Below, piece after piece: positions 9,520 to 19,200 of a stretch of 64,000 bases of DNA. Source of the stretch: Candidatus Schekmanbacteria bacterium (GTDB lineage: Bacteria; CSSED10-310; JACPHN01); contig JACPHN010000112.1 of NCBI GenBank assembly GCA_016188575.1, positions 51,497 to 115,496 of the forward strand, written 5' to 3'. A program made the translations under genes and the position numbers. Position 1 is the stretch's first letter, and the number at the start of each line of letters is the position of its first letter. The notes under the pieces were generated by a model. The model searched no databases, was not told the origin of the DNA, and saw only the letters and a program-made list of their open reading frames with translations.

Positions 9520-10731
9520 ATGATCCAGGGGTTTCGGTTTGGCGGCGTATGCGCAGGAATCAAGAAAAACACGGCCGATCTGGCCTTGATTACGAGCGAC
9601 CTGCCGGCGGCGGCGGCCGGTGTGGTGACGCGCAATCTGTTTCGCGCTAGTTGCGTAGAACGTTCTGCGGCACTGCTGCCGGGTGCTGGCATCCGCGCTA
9701 TTGTTGCCAACTCGGGAAACGCCAACGCCATCGCCGGCGCTGAGGAGGTCACGCGTGACGCGCGCATGGCTGCAGCGGCCGCCCTCGCGCTTGGCGTGGA
9801 CCCACGCGCCGTGCTCACGGCCAGCACCGGCGCCATCGGTGTCCCGCTGCCCATCGTCGCGATCGAAGCCGCCATGCCCCAACTGGTCTCATCTCTCAAT
9901 ACCGATCCCGCCGTCGTTGCGCGCGCCATTCGCACGACCGACCGTCGCGACAAGATCGCGCACCGCGACTTCCGGGGCGCGCAAGGCACCGCGCGCATCC
10001 TGGGAATCGCCAAAGGCGCAGGAATGATTCACCCCTGCATGGCCACAATGCTCGCTTTCGTGCTGACCGACGCCCAGGTCGCTCCGGACGAGCTCGATCG
10101 CGCGATCCGCGAGGCCGTCGACGAGAGCTTTCACATGATCTCGGTCGACCGCGACACCTCGACAAACGACGCGGTATACGCCCTGGCCAACGGCATGTCC
10201 GCCGTGCGCATCGACGGTGCGTCCGCGGAGACCTTTCGGGGCGCGCTTGCGGAGGTGCTCGCCGAGCTGGCGAAGGCCATCGCGGGCGATGGGGAAGGAG
10301 CCACGCGCCGGATTTGCGTGCGCGTGAGCGGCGCGAAAGATGCGCGGTCCGCGCGCCTCGTGGCCAGGGCGCCGGTCGAGAGCAATCTGTTCAAGGCCGC
10401 GGTTTTTGGCCGTTTCCCCGGCTGGGAGCGGTTTCTCGCGGCGGTAGGGGCGCGTTGCGCGCAGCTCGATCTCCCCTTGCTCCGGGACCGCGTTTCGCTG
10501 ACGATCGATGGCGTTACCGTTTTTCGCGACGGGGCGCCGAGCGGGGCGACCGCCGTCTTGAGCGACCAGGCAGAGTCCGTGTACGAGCTCGACCTGGGAT
10601 TGGGGACGGCAACCGCCACGGCCTGGGGCTGCGACCTGAGCTACGAGTACGTGACGATCAACGCCGAAACCAAGCTGGCGCGTCACGCCGGCGGCGCACC
10701 TGACGCCGCTCCTGTACGAGGTCAGCGATGA
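9520..10731 (+). CDS. argJ: Bifunctional ornithine acetyltransferase / N-acetylglutamate synthase
   Basis: ArgJ closes the cyclic arginine pathway by moving acetyl from N-acetylornithine to glutamate, and it may also use acetyl-CoA. The 403-residue length is normal. The self-cleavage and nucleophile site is the Thr in KGAGMIHPCMATML (Thr176), where the precursor splits into alpha and beta chains. Other family blocks are IVANSGNANA near the N-terminus, the oxyanion-hole segment ASTGAIGVPLP and the closing CDLSYEYVTINAE. The ATG at 9520 has CAGGAG upstream and gives the family's MxxGFRFGG start. The stop overlaps the next gene's ATG (ATGA). No other arg gene is in the window. Confidence 0.95.
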   Translation: MIQGFRFGGVCAGIKKNTADLALITSDLPAAAAGVVTRNLFRASCVERSAALLPGAGIRAIVANSGNANAIAGAEEVTRDARMAAAAALALGVDPRAVLTASTGAIGVPLPIVAIEAAMPQLVSSLNTDPAVVARAIRTTDRRDKIAHRDFRGAQGTARILGIAKGAGMIHPCMATMLAFVLTDAQVAPDELDRAIREAVDESFHMISVDRDTSTNDAVYALANGMSAVRIDGASAETFRGALAEVLAELAKAIAGDGEGATRRICVRVSGAKDARSARLVARAPVESNLFKAAVFGRFPGWERFLAAVGARCAQLDLPLLRDRVSLTIDGVTVFRDGAPSGATAVLSDQAESVYELDLGLGTATATAWGCDLSYEYVTINAETKLARHAGGAPDAAPVRGQR

Positions 10732-11393
10732 CCATGTCCTCACGCAGCGGCCCTGCATACTCCGTCGGCGACGACCAGGCCCCCCTGACACTGCGCGCAC
10801 TCCCCCGCCGGGTCCTGCGAGCCGCGCTTTCCGCCGGCGAACCTGTCGATGGATTCGTCCTGGCGGGGCGCATTGCCGTGTTTCTGCTCGTCGCCGCGCT
10901 CACCATTCCCGTGGCCACCGCCAACGGGTGGAGCGGCGGCCTGGCGCGCTTCTTCATTCATGCCATCAACACCCCATTCCACGAGGCCGGGCACGTCCTC
11001 TTCGGCATCTTCGGCTCCTTCATGAGAGTCCTCGGAGGAAGCCTCAATCAGGTCCTCGTTCCACTCGTCTGCCTGACGGCTTTCCTGTGGCGACGTAACG
11101 GTTTTGCCGCGGCAATGATGCTATGGTGGGCGGGCGACAATCTCGTCGAGGTGGCGATCTACGTGGGCGATGCCCGCGAGCAGGAGCTCGTCCTGCTCGG
11201 CGGCGTCACCGGCGCCGAGCAGCCCGGATACCACGACTGGAACAACATTCTCGGCCACTTGCAGATGCTGCAGTGGGACCGCACGCTTGCCTCCGTAACG
11301 CGTTTTTGGGGAGTATCGTTCATGCTTGTCGCTCTGGCGTGGGGTCTGTACCTGTTAGCCGACAGCCGAAAACACCTGAAGCCGCTCTCCTGA
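10728..11393 (+). CDS. Membrane protein with HExxH motif
   Basis: A 221-residue protein with about four membrane helices (near residues 45-65, 100-120, 125-140 and 190-212). FHEAGHVLFGIFG near residue 87 is an HExxH zinc-binding motif at the edge of a helix, as in membrane peptidases of the M50 type. A possible third ligand is the Asp or Asn in WWAGDNLVEV near residue 138. The helix count and spacing do not match a standard site-2 protease, so peptidase activity is only an inference. The start codon overlaps the argJ stop, so it is translationally coupled to argJ, which makes no obvious metabolic sense. Confidence 0.65.
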   Translation: MTMSSRSGPAYSVGDDQAPLTLRALPRRVLRAALSAGEPVDGFVLAGRIAVFLLVAALTIPVATANGWSGGLARFFIHAINTPFHEAGHVLFGIFGSFMRVLGGSLNQVLVPLVCLTAFLWRRNGFAAAMMLWWAGDNLVEVAIYVGDAREQELVLLGGVTGAEQPGYHDWNNILGHLQMLQWDRTLASVTRFWGVSFMLVALAWGLYLLADSRKHLKPLS

Positions 11394-11406
11394 AAGGAAG
11401 ACGCAC

Positions 11407-12609
11407 ATGCGACTCGTTCTGATCGGATTCTCAAGCGCCTTCTTGGCAATCGCCGGCCTTGCATCTCCGGTGCAGGCGGCCGGGATTTCCGCGCAAATTC
11501 TGAGCGCCACCGTCAAGGACCAGGCGATCGACGGGGCGGAGGTCATTCTGCAGCGAACCGGTGAGGCTTCGGCGCGGGCAACCACCGACAGTGCCGGCAA
11601 GGTCACGTTTGCCGTGCGCCCTGGCGGCGTCGACGACGGTACGCTCACCATGATCGTGAAAAAGCCAGGCTACTCCAATCTCGTGGTGAAGTGCCCATGT
11701 GATGCCATGACCTACGCCCTCAGCCCGGCGATGAGCGAGCTCGACGCCATGCGCATCGTGCTCAACTGGGGAGCTACGCCAGCGGACCTCGACTCCCACC
11801 TGGCCTTTGCGGGCGAGCACGTGTTCTTCGACAGGCGCGCCGGCAGCGACGCCGAGCTCGACGTCGATGACGTCGACAGCTATGGCCCGGAAACAGTAAC
11901 GGTGCAGAAAAAGCGGCCGGGCGTCAAGTACCTCTACGCCGTTCACAACTATACGGAAGGCGAGACCAAAGGCTCTCTATCGCTATCCAACGTCAGCCAG
12001 GCGCGCGTCTACGTCTATGTGGGCTCGTCGCAGGTGCGCACGTTCGTGCCTCCCAAGGCCCGCGCCGGCAACGTCTGGGTGGTATTCGGCATCGGCGACA
12101 ATGGCGAGCTGTACGACATCAACAAGTTTACCGATGTGCCGACTCGCGAAGGCGTGGGCGCGTCGATGTCCGAGCTGATCGCGCGCGGAAGTTTCGTCTC
12201 GTTGCCTGATGTGTCCGTGGACCAGAAAAAGCTCGCGGAGGAGCTCAACCGGCAAGGCGAAGCGGCATATCACGAGACGCGGATCGAAGACGCCGTCGCC
12301 CTCTATCTGGAGGCCATCGACAATGACCCCGAGCACGGACAGGCGTATAGTAACCTGGGGCTGGCGTACCAGAAGCTGTCGCGGCCCGCGGAGGCCATTT
12401 GGGCCAACCGCAAGGCCATCGCCATCGCCACTGGACCTACCAGTGCCACAGTCCGCGCCAGCTCGCATTACAACATCGCCCGCGTCTATGAAGAGCTAGG
12501 CCGGTATCAACAGGCGCTCGAAGACTACGAGCAGGCGCTGGCCAACAAGGAGCGCGACGCCTACAAGTCGGGGATTGAACGCATGAAGGTCAAGCTCGTC
12601 CCGCGCTGA
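11407..12609 (+). CDS. Secreted protein: Ig-like domain, DUF2135-like domain, TPR tail
   Basis: A 400-residue exported protein with a clear signal peptide (LIGFSSAFLAIAGLASPVQA^A) and GAAAGGAAG-type ribosome site six bases before the ATG. Residues ~25-110 resemble a carboxypeptidase-regulatory Ig-like fold (ATTDSAGKVTFAVRPGG). Residues ~112-230 carry LNWGATPADLDSHL and VYVYVGSSQVRTF, a YfaP/DUF2135-like beta domain. Residues ~275-390 hold three TPR units (EAIDNDPEHGQAYSNLGLAYQKL and others). It is likely a periplasmic adaptor. It lies 13 bases after the HExxH gene, so the three genes from argJ may be one transcript. Confidence 0.75.
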   Translation: MRLVLIGFSSAFLAIAGLASPVQAAGISAQILSATVKDQAIDGAEVILQRTGEASARATTDSAGKVTFAVRPGGVDDGTLTMIVKKPGYSNLVVKCPCDAMTYALSPAMSELDAMRIVLNWGATPADLDSHLAFAGEHVFFDRRAGSDAELDVDDVDSYGPETVTVQKKRPGVKYLYAVHNYTEGETKGSLSLSNVSQARVYVYVGSSQVRTFVPPKARAGNVWVVFGIGDNGELYDINKFTDVPTREGVGASMSELIARGSFVSLPDVSVDQKKLAEELNRQGEAAYHETRIEDAVALYLEAIDNDPEHGQAYSNLGLAYQKLSRPAEAIWANRKAIAIATGPTSATVRASSHYNIARVYEELGRYQQALEDYEQALANKERDAYKSGIERMKVKLVPR

Positions 12610-12856
12610 GCGGAGCGGCCCACGGCTCAAGACGGAAGACTGAGACCCGCCAGGGCGCCGCGACGCGTCTAGCGCCGGCATGATCAGCGCGCGGTGAAGA
12701 CTGACGCGGCGCCGCCGCGGGAGCGGGGCGATGCTGAAGACACCGCCGCTTCACCCCCGAGGCGCCCATGCCCCTGCCGCGCCTGCTGATTGCCTCCGAT
12801 CGCGGCTCCGAGCGCCGCAATGATGCCAACGAAGCGCTCGCCGCCCCCCCCAGGAC

Positions 12857-15847
12857 CTACTCCGCGGCGTCCTCGAGGCGCACCACAAAGCGCGGCTCGA
12901 CGCGACTACTGTCGTACTCGCCGATCGACATCGCAGTGGCCGCCACCGTCAACACCAGCGTGCGGTCGACTGGCATCGACGCAACGGACAGCTCTCGCCC
13001 GCTGGTGGTCAGGGCGGCGGCGAGCGGCGATCCCGTATTCTCCGCAGCGCGAACGGAGAACGCGAGGGGCTCCTCATACGGCACATCAACGGTTCCTGAC
13101 GCCTCCACGGCCGTGTCGAACGTTACGCTGGCGGCGCGCCCTGCCGGGATGCGCACGAGCTGAACCTTCGCGGGATACGTATAGTAGAGCACCGGCGAGA
13201 CCGACGCCGCGTCGCCATAGTAGGTGTCGACATCAATTAGCTCGTCCCACAGGCCCGCCGCGCTGTCGGTCGCGTTCTCCGAAAACGGCGCCAGGCGGAG
13301 ACAGAAGCCCGCGGCATGGGATTCCGAGCGGTTTTCCACGGTGAGCACGAATCGCTTCGCCGCACTCGTGTCGTTCCAGACAAAGGCCGAGCCTGACTGC
13401 CCTTGATGCGGGGACGTGGCACTTGCCAGCTCCGCACCGGTGGCGCTGCCGGTGTCCTCATCGTACGCGGCGATGCTCATCGCGTACGGGCCCCGCCCGC
13501 TGGCTTCGAGGGTCGCGGCGAGTATGGCTGCGGCCGGCACCTCGATGAGGAAATCCTCGCTCGTGCCCGGGGAAGGGTTGTGCTCGCTGTCGGCGTCGAT
13601 GCAGCCCGAATATCCGAGGTCGTCGGGAAGATTGAACGGCAACATTCCGATCTGCTTACCCTCGAGCTGCAAGCGAAATGTGGCGGATGCCGCGAGCCGA
13701 GATGGGCGGATGGCGACGAGCAGCTCGCTGTCATCCGCAACGTTCTGGAAGGCGTAGGTGGTGCTCCCTGAAATGGGCACGGCCGCAGTGGCCAGCGGCT
13801 CGCCGTCGACGTCCGCCGCCGCGCCGGCTTCATAGTACTCGACGAGCAGAACGCCTTCCGATCCCGCGGAAATGCTGAGCTCATAGGTGCCCTGGCCGGG
13901 GTTCAACAGGAAGGACACCGCCTTGACTTCGCTCGCGCCCCCCGAACCCGAGGTGACGGAGTCGTTCGCGAGCTCGCCGCTGTCGCTGAAGTCGGCGGTC
14001 GTGACGGTGGTTGGATCGCTCACGTAGAAAGATGGGCTGTCTACGGCGGCATAAGCCGTGCGCAGGTGTGGGTAGGACGCGTCGGCAACCGTGGCGCGGA
14101 CGCCTACCGTGATGTGGAACCGGGATCCCGCGAGCCCGGTCGGAAACCGGAATTCGGCGATCGCCGACGGGCTCTCGAAGGTCAGCGGGGTATCGAGGGC
14201 AACTGTCTTCGACATTGGGTAGACGGAGCTTGTTTCGTCGTAGAGCCACAGTGTGACTTCGTCGACCGTCCACCGGGAATCCGGAATCCACTCGGCAACC
14301 TGCACCGTGACGCGCGCCGTGGTGCCCTCTTCGTAGCGCGCACCGGCCGCCGGTGTCGTGACCTCCACGGTCGGTTCCATGAAAAAGCCGGAATAGCGCG
14401 CCAGCCAGTAGGCAATGAGATAATCGACTCCGGGGTACTCAACCCACGGCTGCGGGCACGACTCGTTGATGCGAAACGGCGAGCGTTGCCAGGCGTAGTC
14501 GGCGGCCGGCCGCGCATTCATGGTCATCGCTTCGGTACCGTAGTTGCCGTCGCCGCACGAGGCGAGCTCGCCCGGAGTATTGTCAGTCGCGACCCGTCGC
14601 CGCGGCCCTTGCGGGAAGTGGGAAAGCTGGTTCATGACGTCGGCGGCGAGCTCGTCCGAGACCGAATCGGAGTCGTTGATGTCAAACGCATACGCACCTT
14701 CCACCGTTCCGAGCAGGCGAATGAGGTGGTACAGCGAGTGGTTGAAATTCTTGGCGCCATCGAAAAAGGTGCTGTTGCCGTTCCAGAGTCGATCGCCGAT
14801 CTCTTCCCATGCCGCGCGCAGATCCTCACCGGTCTCGATGCGGAGGAGCTGAAAGAGCGGCATGGCGCCGATATTGAAGCGATAGAAGTCGCCGCACCGG
14901 TAGTTGACGAGCGACAGGTCCGCGCCATTGAGCCAGTCCTTGGCCTTGTCGAGCCAGTTGTATCCGAAGGCGTTGATGCGATCCTCGAGCTCTTCCTTGA
15001 AGCGCGAATAGCCCGTCATCTGGTAGGCAGTGCGGAGGTGGCTCAGTGCCATGAGCGCGTCTCCCCAGTCCGCGTTGAAAAACTCGAACCACACCAACTT
15101 TTCCCCGTCCGCCTGGACCACTTTCCAGTCGTTCTCCATCAAGTGGTCCAGAAAATCTGCGACGTGAGAGGCGATGCGAGCGCGCACCGCGTCGTCGTCG
15201 ATGAGGTCGTACGCCACCGCGGCGCCGAACATCCAGCCCGAGTACGCGTCGCGCGAGACGTTGCCCATGTAGACGTAATCTGCGAAGTCGCCGGTGCCGC
15301 TGAGTATCGGCGTGGATTCGGAGCTCTCGAGCAGGCAGTGCTCGCGCGTTCCCGCCGATTTCGCGGCGCACGTGATTTCCGGTGGTTCGTAGCCACGGGA
15401 AAGCACCCCGGGGATGCCGGTCACGTCCATCATGGTCATGAGCACGTCTACCTGTTCCTTGGCGAGATCGCAGGCGTCGTCGGTTTGCAAGCTGGCGCAC
15501 CGGTATGCCAAAGCGGCGGTGTAGACACCGGTCCAGATCGCGCCGTCGCCCTGGCCGCCGTATTCGGAGACGCTGTCGAGAACCTCGTAGTCGTAGGAGC
15601 CGTCGTCGCAACTGCGGGGCCGGTTGCCACTTGTCTTGAGGACCGCGTTCCACACCTGGCCGGCGGGTGCGTGCATGGAGAGAACCCTGTCGAGATACTC
15701 TTCGGCCTTGTCCTCGAGGGCCTGGAAATCGGTGGAGTCGTACGAGCCCAGGGCGTCAGCGGCGCGCGCGGGTGAAAACGGCCCGGCGGCGGCGATGAGA
15801 AAGAGGAGGCCAATGCGAAGACTGGTGCGGGAAACGGCATTTCTCAT
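12857..15847 (-). CDS. Large exported protein of unknown function with helical-toroid-like N-terminus
   Basis: A 996-residue protein. The open frame extends upstream, but the ATG at 15847 has GGAG nine bases before it and starts a clean signal peptide (LRIGLLFLIAAAGPFSPARA^A). Residues ~30-560 are Trp/Tyr-rich and helical (DAYSGWMFGAAVAYDLIDDD, FFNADWGDALMALSHLRTAY), like the alpha/alpha toroids of polysaccharide lyases and epimerases, but no catalytic motif is certain. Residues ~565-996 are several beta-sandwich segments (TVEVTTPAAGARYEEG and later). Cysteines are paired, fitting an oxidised exported protein. No anchor is seen at the C-terminus. It is divergent from the kinase gene at 16237. 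Confidence 0.7.
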   Translation of the reverse strand: MRNAVSRTSLRIGLLFLIAAAGPFSPARAADALGSYDSTDFQALEDKAEEYLDRVLSMHAPAGQVWNAVLKTSGNRPRSCDDGSYDYEVLDSVSEYGGQGDGAIWTGVYTAALAYRCASLQTDDACDLAKEQVDVLMTMMDVTGIPGVLSRGYEPPEITCAAKSAGTREHCLLESSESTPILSGTGDFADYVYMGNVSRDAYSGWMFGAAVAYDLIDDDAVRARIASHVADFLDHLMENDWKVVQADGEKLVWFEFFNADWGDALMALSHLRTAYQMTGYSRFKEELEDRINAFGYNWLDKAKDWLNGADLSLVNYRCGDFYRFNIGAMPLFQLLRIETGEDLRAAWEEIGDRLWNGNSTFFDGAKNFNHSLYHLIRLLGTVEGAYAFDINDSDSVSDELAADVMNQLSHFPQGPRRRVATDNTPGELASCGDGNYGTEAMTMNARPAADYAWQRSPFRINESCPQPWVEYPGVDYLIAYWLARYSGFFMEPTVEVTTPAAGARYEEGTTARVTVQVAEWIPDSRWTVDEVTLWLYDETSSVYPMSKTVALDTPLTFESPSAIAEFRFPTGLAGSRFHITVGVRATVADASYPHLRTAYAAVDSPSFYVSDPTTVTTADFSDSGELANDSVTSGSGGASEVKAVSFLLNPGQGTYELSISAGSEGVLLVEYYEAGAAADVDGEPLATAAVPISGSTTYAFQNVADDSELLVAIRPSRLAASATFRLQLEGKQIGMLPFNLPDDLGYSGCIDADSEHNPSPGTSEDFLIEVPAAAILAATLEASGRGPYAMSIAAYDEDTGSATGAELASATSPHQGQSGSAFVWNDTSAAKRFVLTVENRSESHAAGFCLRLAPFSENATDSAAGLWDELIDVDTYYGDAASVSPVLYYTYPAKVQLVRIPAGRAASVTFDTAVEASGTVDVPYEEPLAFSVRAAENTGSPLAAALTTSGRELSVASMPVDRTLVLTVAATAMSIGEYDSSRVEPRFVVRLEDAAE

Positions 15848-16236
15848 GGCGTAACGCTCCGGGATGAGGCTTTCGTTGGCAGTGGGTACCGACCTCTCCA
15901 AGAGCGAACGATGTGCCAGCCCGGTGGGCCGCGGCGGGGCGTGGTGAGGGCGTGAATGGCGCGTCGCGGAGCAGGCGGGGGAGAGCGGATCGAAAGTGGT
16001 GGTGGTTTTTGCCACCATGATGCCGCGGTGCGAAGCCTCCGCCCCCGAGTTTGCCCCGCGATCCTGCCCTGACGCCGGGGTCAGCATCTGGCGCCCGAAG
16101 CAACGGCCTTCAGCGCCTCTTCGGTCGCTGCGGCGATCACCTCATCGTCGCCTCGGGGAGATCTCTGGACTTGTCCTCCGTACGAGGTTAACCTCAAGTA
16201 TTCCCCCACCAACCGCGGGACACTTGGAGCAAAAGC
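15848..16236. other. Divergent intergenic region with a 12-bp palindrome
   Basis: This holds the leaders of two divergent genes. At 16184-16195 lies a perfect palindrome, GAGGTTAACCTC, about 41 bases before the kinase start. It could be an operator. A weak TTGTCC (16171) with TCAAGT 17 bases later could be the kinase promoter, overlapping the palindrome. Nothing else stands out. Confidence 0.35.
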
Positions 16237-19200
16237 GTGAACCTGGGTCGCGTGCAGCGGATCGGCACCTACGCGATCGAGTCCGAGATCGGGCGGGGTG
16301 CCACCGGCACCGTATTCCGCGCCGTGGATGACCGCAACGGCCAGGCCGTGGCGCTCAAGACCTTGACCTCGCCAAGCGTCGGGGGCCTGATGGCGATGCG
16401 CCGCGAAATCGGCGCTCTTGCGCGCCTGAATCATCCGCAAATCGTGCGCATCGTGGACCATGGCGTCCAGTCGGGTGCACCCTGGTACGCCATGACGCTC
16501 GTGCACGGCACCCACCTGCGCGACTGGATTGCCCCCACGCCGCCGCCGCACATTAATGACGTCCTTCTGCTGTTCGCCAGGCTGCTGCGGCCACTGGCGT
16601 ATCTGCATGGCGAGGGCTTGGTCCATCAAGACTTGAAGCCGGAAAACATCCTCGTCACCCAAGCCGGCATACCGATCGTCGTGGATTTCGGGCTCACGGC
16701 GGCGGTGACGGCCAAGATTGGCCGCGATGCCCTGCCCTACGCGGCTTCCGCGGGCACTCTGAGCTACATGTCGCCCGAGCAAATCCGCCGCCTGGCCGTT
16801 GATCCACGCGCCGACATCTATGCCCTCGGCTGCATACTGTACGAGCTTCTGACGGGCGCTCCGCCATTCTCCGGCACCGCGGACGAGATCATCGACGGCC
16901 ACCTGCGCCGCGTGCCACCGCGCCTCACGGCGGAGCGCCCTGGCCTTCCACTGGAGCTTGACCGCCTGGTGTCCGCAATGCTGGCCAAGGCGCGGCGGGA
17001 GCGGCCAGGTTATTGCGCCGACATCGAGCTGTCCCTGCGCGAGCTCGGGGTGCGGACCGATGGGGAAGACGGCACCGAGGCCGCAAAGCCGTATCTGTTC
17101 CGGCCCGACCTCGCCGGTCGCGAGGCGGAGCTCGCCCGCCTTGCAAGCCTGCTCGACGCGGCGCATGCGGGAACTGGGGCCGTCGTCTTGCTCGGGGGCG
17201 AGAGCGGGGTGGGGAAGACCCGGCTCGCACTGGAGCTCGCGCGGAGATACACCGGCGACCGGACGACGGTGATCGCCGGTGGGGCGGCGCCGGAAACCCA
17301 GGTCCCACTCGGGCTCTTCGCACCCTTCCTCGAGCTGCTTGCAGATCGGTGCATCGCTGCTGGTTCAGAAGCGGCCGCGCGTCTGCTCGGTCCAGGGGGC
17401 GGCGCGCTGACTGCCTATGAGCCGCGGCTCACGGCAGCGACCGGCCTCGACGATCCCGTGGTGCCGTCGCCCTTACCTCCGAGAGAAGCGCGGCTCCGTC
17501 TCTTTTCCGCGCTTGCGCACGCGCTGTCCGAAACGGCGCGAAGCTGCACCGTGTTGCTCATCGCCGATGATGTCCAGTGGTCCGATGAGCTCAGTCTTGC
17601 GGCTGTGCGCCAGTTGCTCGAGGAAAGACTCGTGCAGAGCAGCCGCATCCTCTTGCTTCTGGTCTATCGAGCCGAAGAAGCCGGCCCCACGCTCGCCGAG
17701 CTGCTGGCGCGGGGCGATATCGAGCGCGTGGCGCTGTCGGACTTGCAGGAGCCCTCGGTGACGCAGCTCGTAAGCGACGTGCTCGCGGTCAGCGAGCCGC
17801 CGCAGCAGTTGCTGCAATCCGTCAGCGACAGGTGTCATGGCAATCCCTATTTCATTGCGGAGCTTCTGCGCCTGGCGGTCGAGTGCAACATGCTCGCCCG
17901 TGACCGCGCCGGGCAGTGGTGCCTGAGGACGCTCAAGCAGGAGGGCGCGGGGCCTGCCGCCGACCTGTCGCTCCTCCCCCTCCCTACGTCGTTGGGTGAC
18001 GCGATCCGGGCGCGTCTGGAAGCGCTGCCGGAAGCGACGGTGGAGCTCCTCGACGTCGCGGCCGTCATCGGCCGGACCGCGAGTCTGGAGCTCCTCTGCG
18101 CCATTCTCAATCAGCGCTCACCGGCGCACATCGGCGGCGCGGGATTCCCGGCGCGGGACGGGTCGGCGCGCCTCTCGCCCGACGAAGGTCGCCTCCGAGA
18201 TCGTCTCGACACGGTGGACCTCCTGATTCGCCGGCACCTCCTGCAGGACGTGGGCGAAGGTGGCCTGCGCTTCGTTCACGACGCGGTGCGCGTGATTCGG
18301 TATTCATCGCTACCGAGCGAAACACGGGCGCGCCTGCATGCGCGCGTCGCCGACGCCCTGGAGGCGGAGGTCGGCCTACCCGAGGAGGCACGAGAGGCCG
18401 AGCTTGCGCATCACCGTGAACGCGCCGGAGAGGCCGATTGCGCGCGCGCACACTACCTGCGGGCCGCCAGGTGGGCCCGTGACCGCTGGGCCAATGACGA
18501 CGCCGAGAAGCTCTACAACGGCTTCCTGCGCCTCGTTTTTGAGCCCACCGAGACGACGATTCTGGTGCGCAACGAATTCACCGACTCGGTGCTGATCCGG
18601 GAGGGTCGCTACAAGGATGCCGCCGCGCAGTATCGCCTGTCGTTGGACGAATCCCGCAAGATCCAATCCGCGAAAGCAGAGGGTCGCAGTCTTCACGGGC
18701 TGGGGAATGTCCTGTGCGAGACGGGCGAAATGGAGGCGGGAAAGGCGATGTGCGAGCTGGCACTCGAGCTTCAACGCTCCATCGGTGACCGGTCCGCGAT
18801 GGTGAGAACCCTCAATCGCCTGGCCATCGTCCACCACTACTACGGACAGATGCAGGCCTGCGCCGGTCTCTACCGAGAAGCCGCGGCGCTCGCGAAAGAG
18901 CTCGGTGACGAAAAGTCACAAGCGGTACTGATCGGCAATCTCGGGACCTTGCTTCACGATCTCGGCGACCTCCGCGAGGCCCGCGGCCTGCATGAGCAAG
19001 CCGTGCTCATCAAGCGTGCGACCGGCGACCGGCGGGGCGAGGGGATCTCCTTGTGCAACATCGGCATGATCAGCCGAGACGAAGGAGATCTGGCCGCCGC
19101 ACGGCGCTATTTCGAGCAGGCGCTGGTGATTCACCGCGAGATCGGCGATCGTGAAAACGAAGGGTGGGTTCTCTCCAGTCTGGCCTCAATCGAGGGGGCA

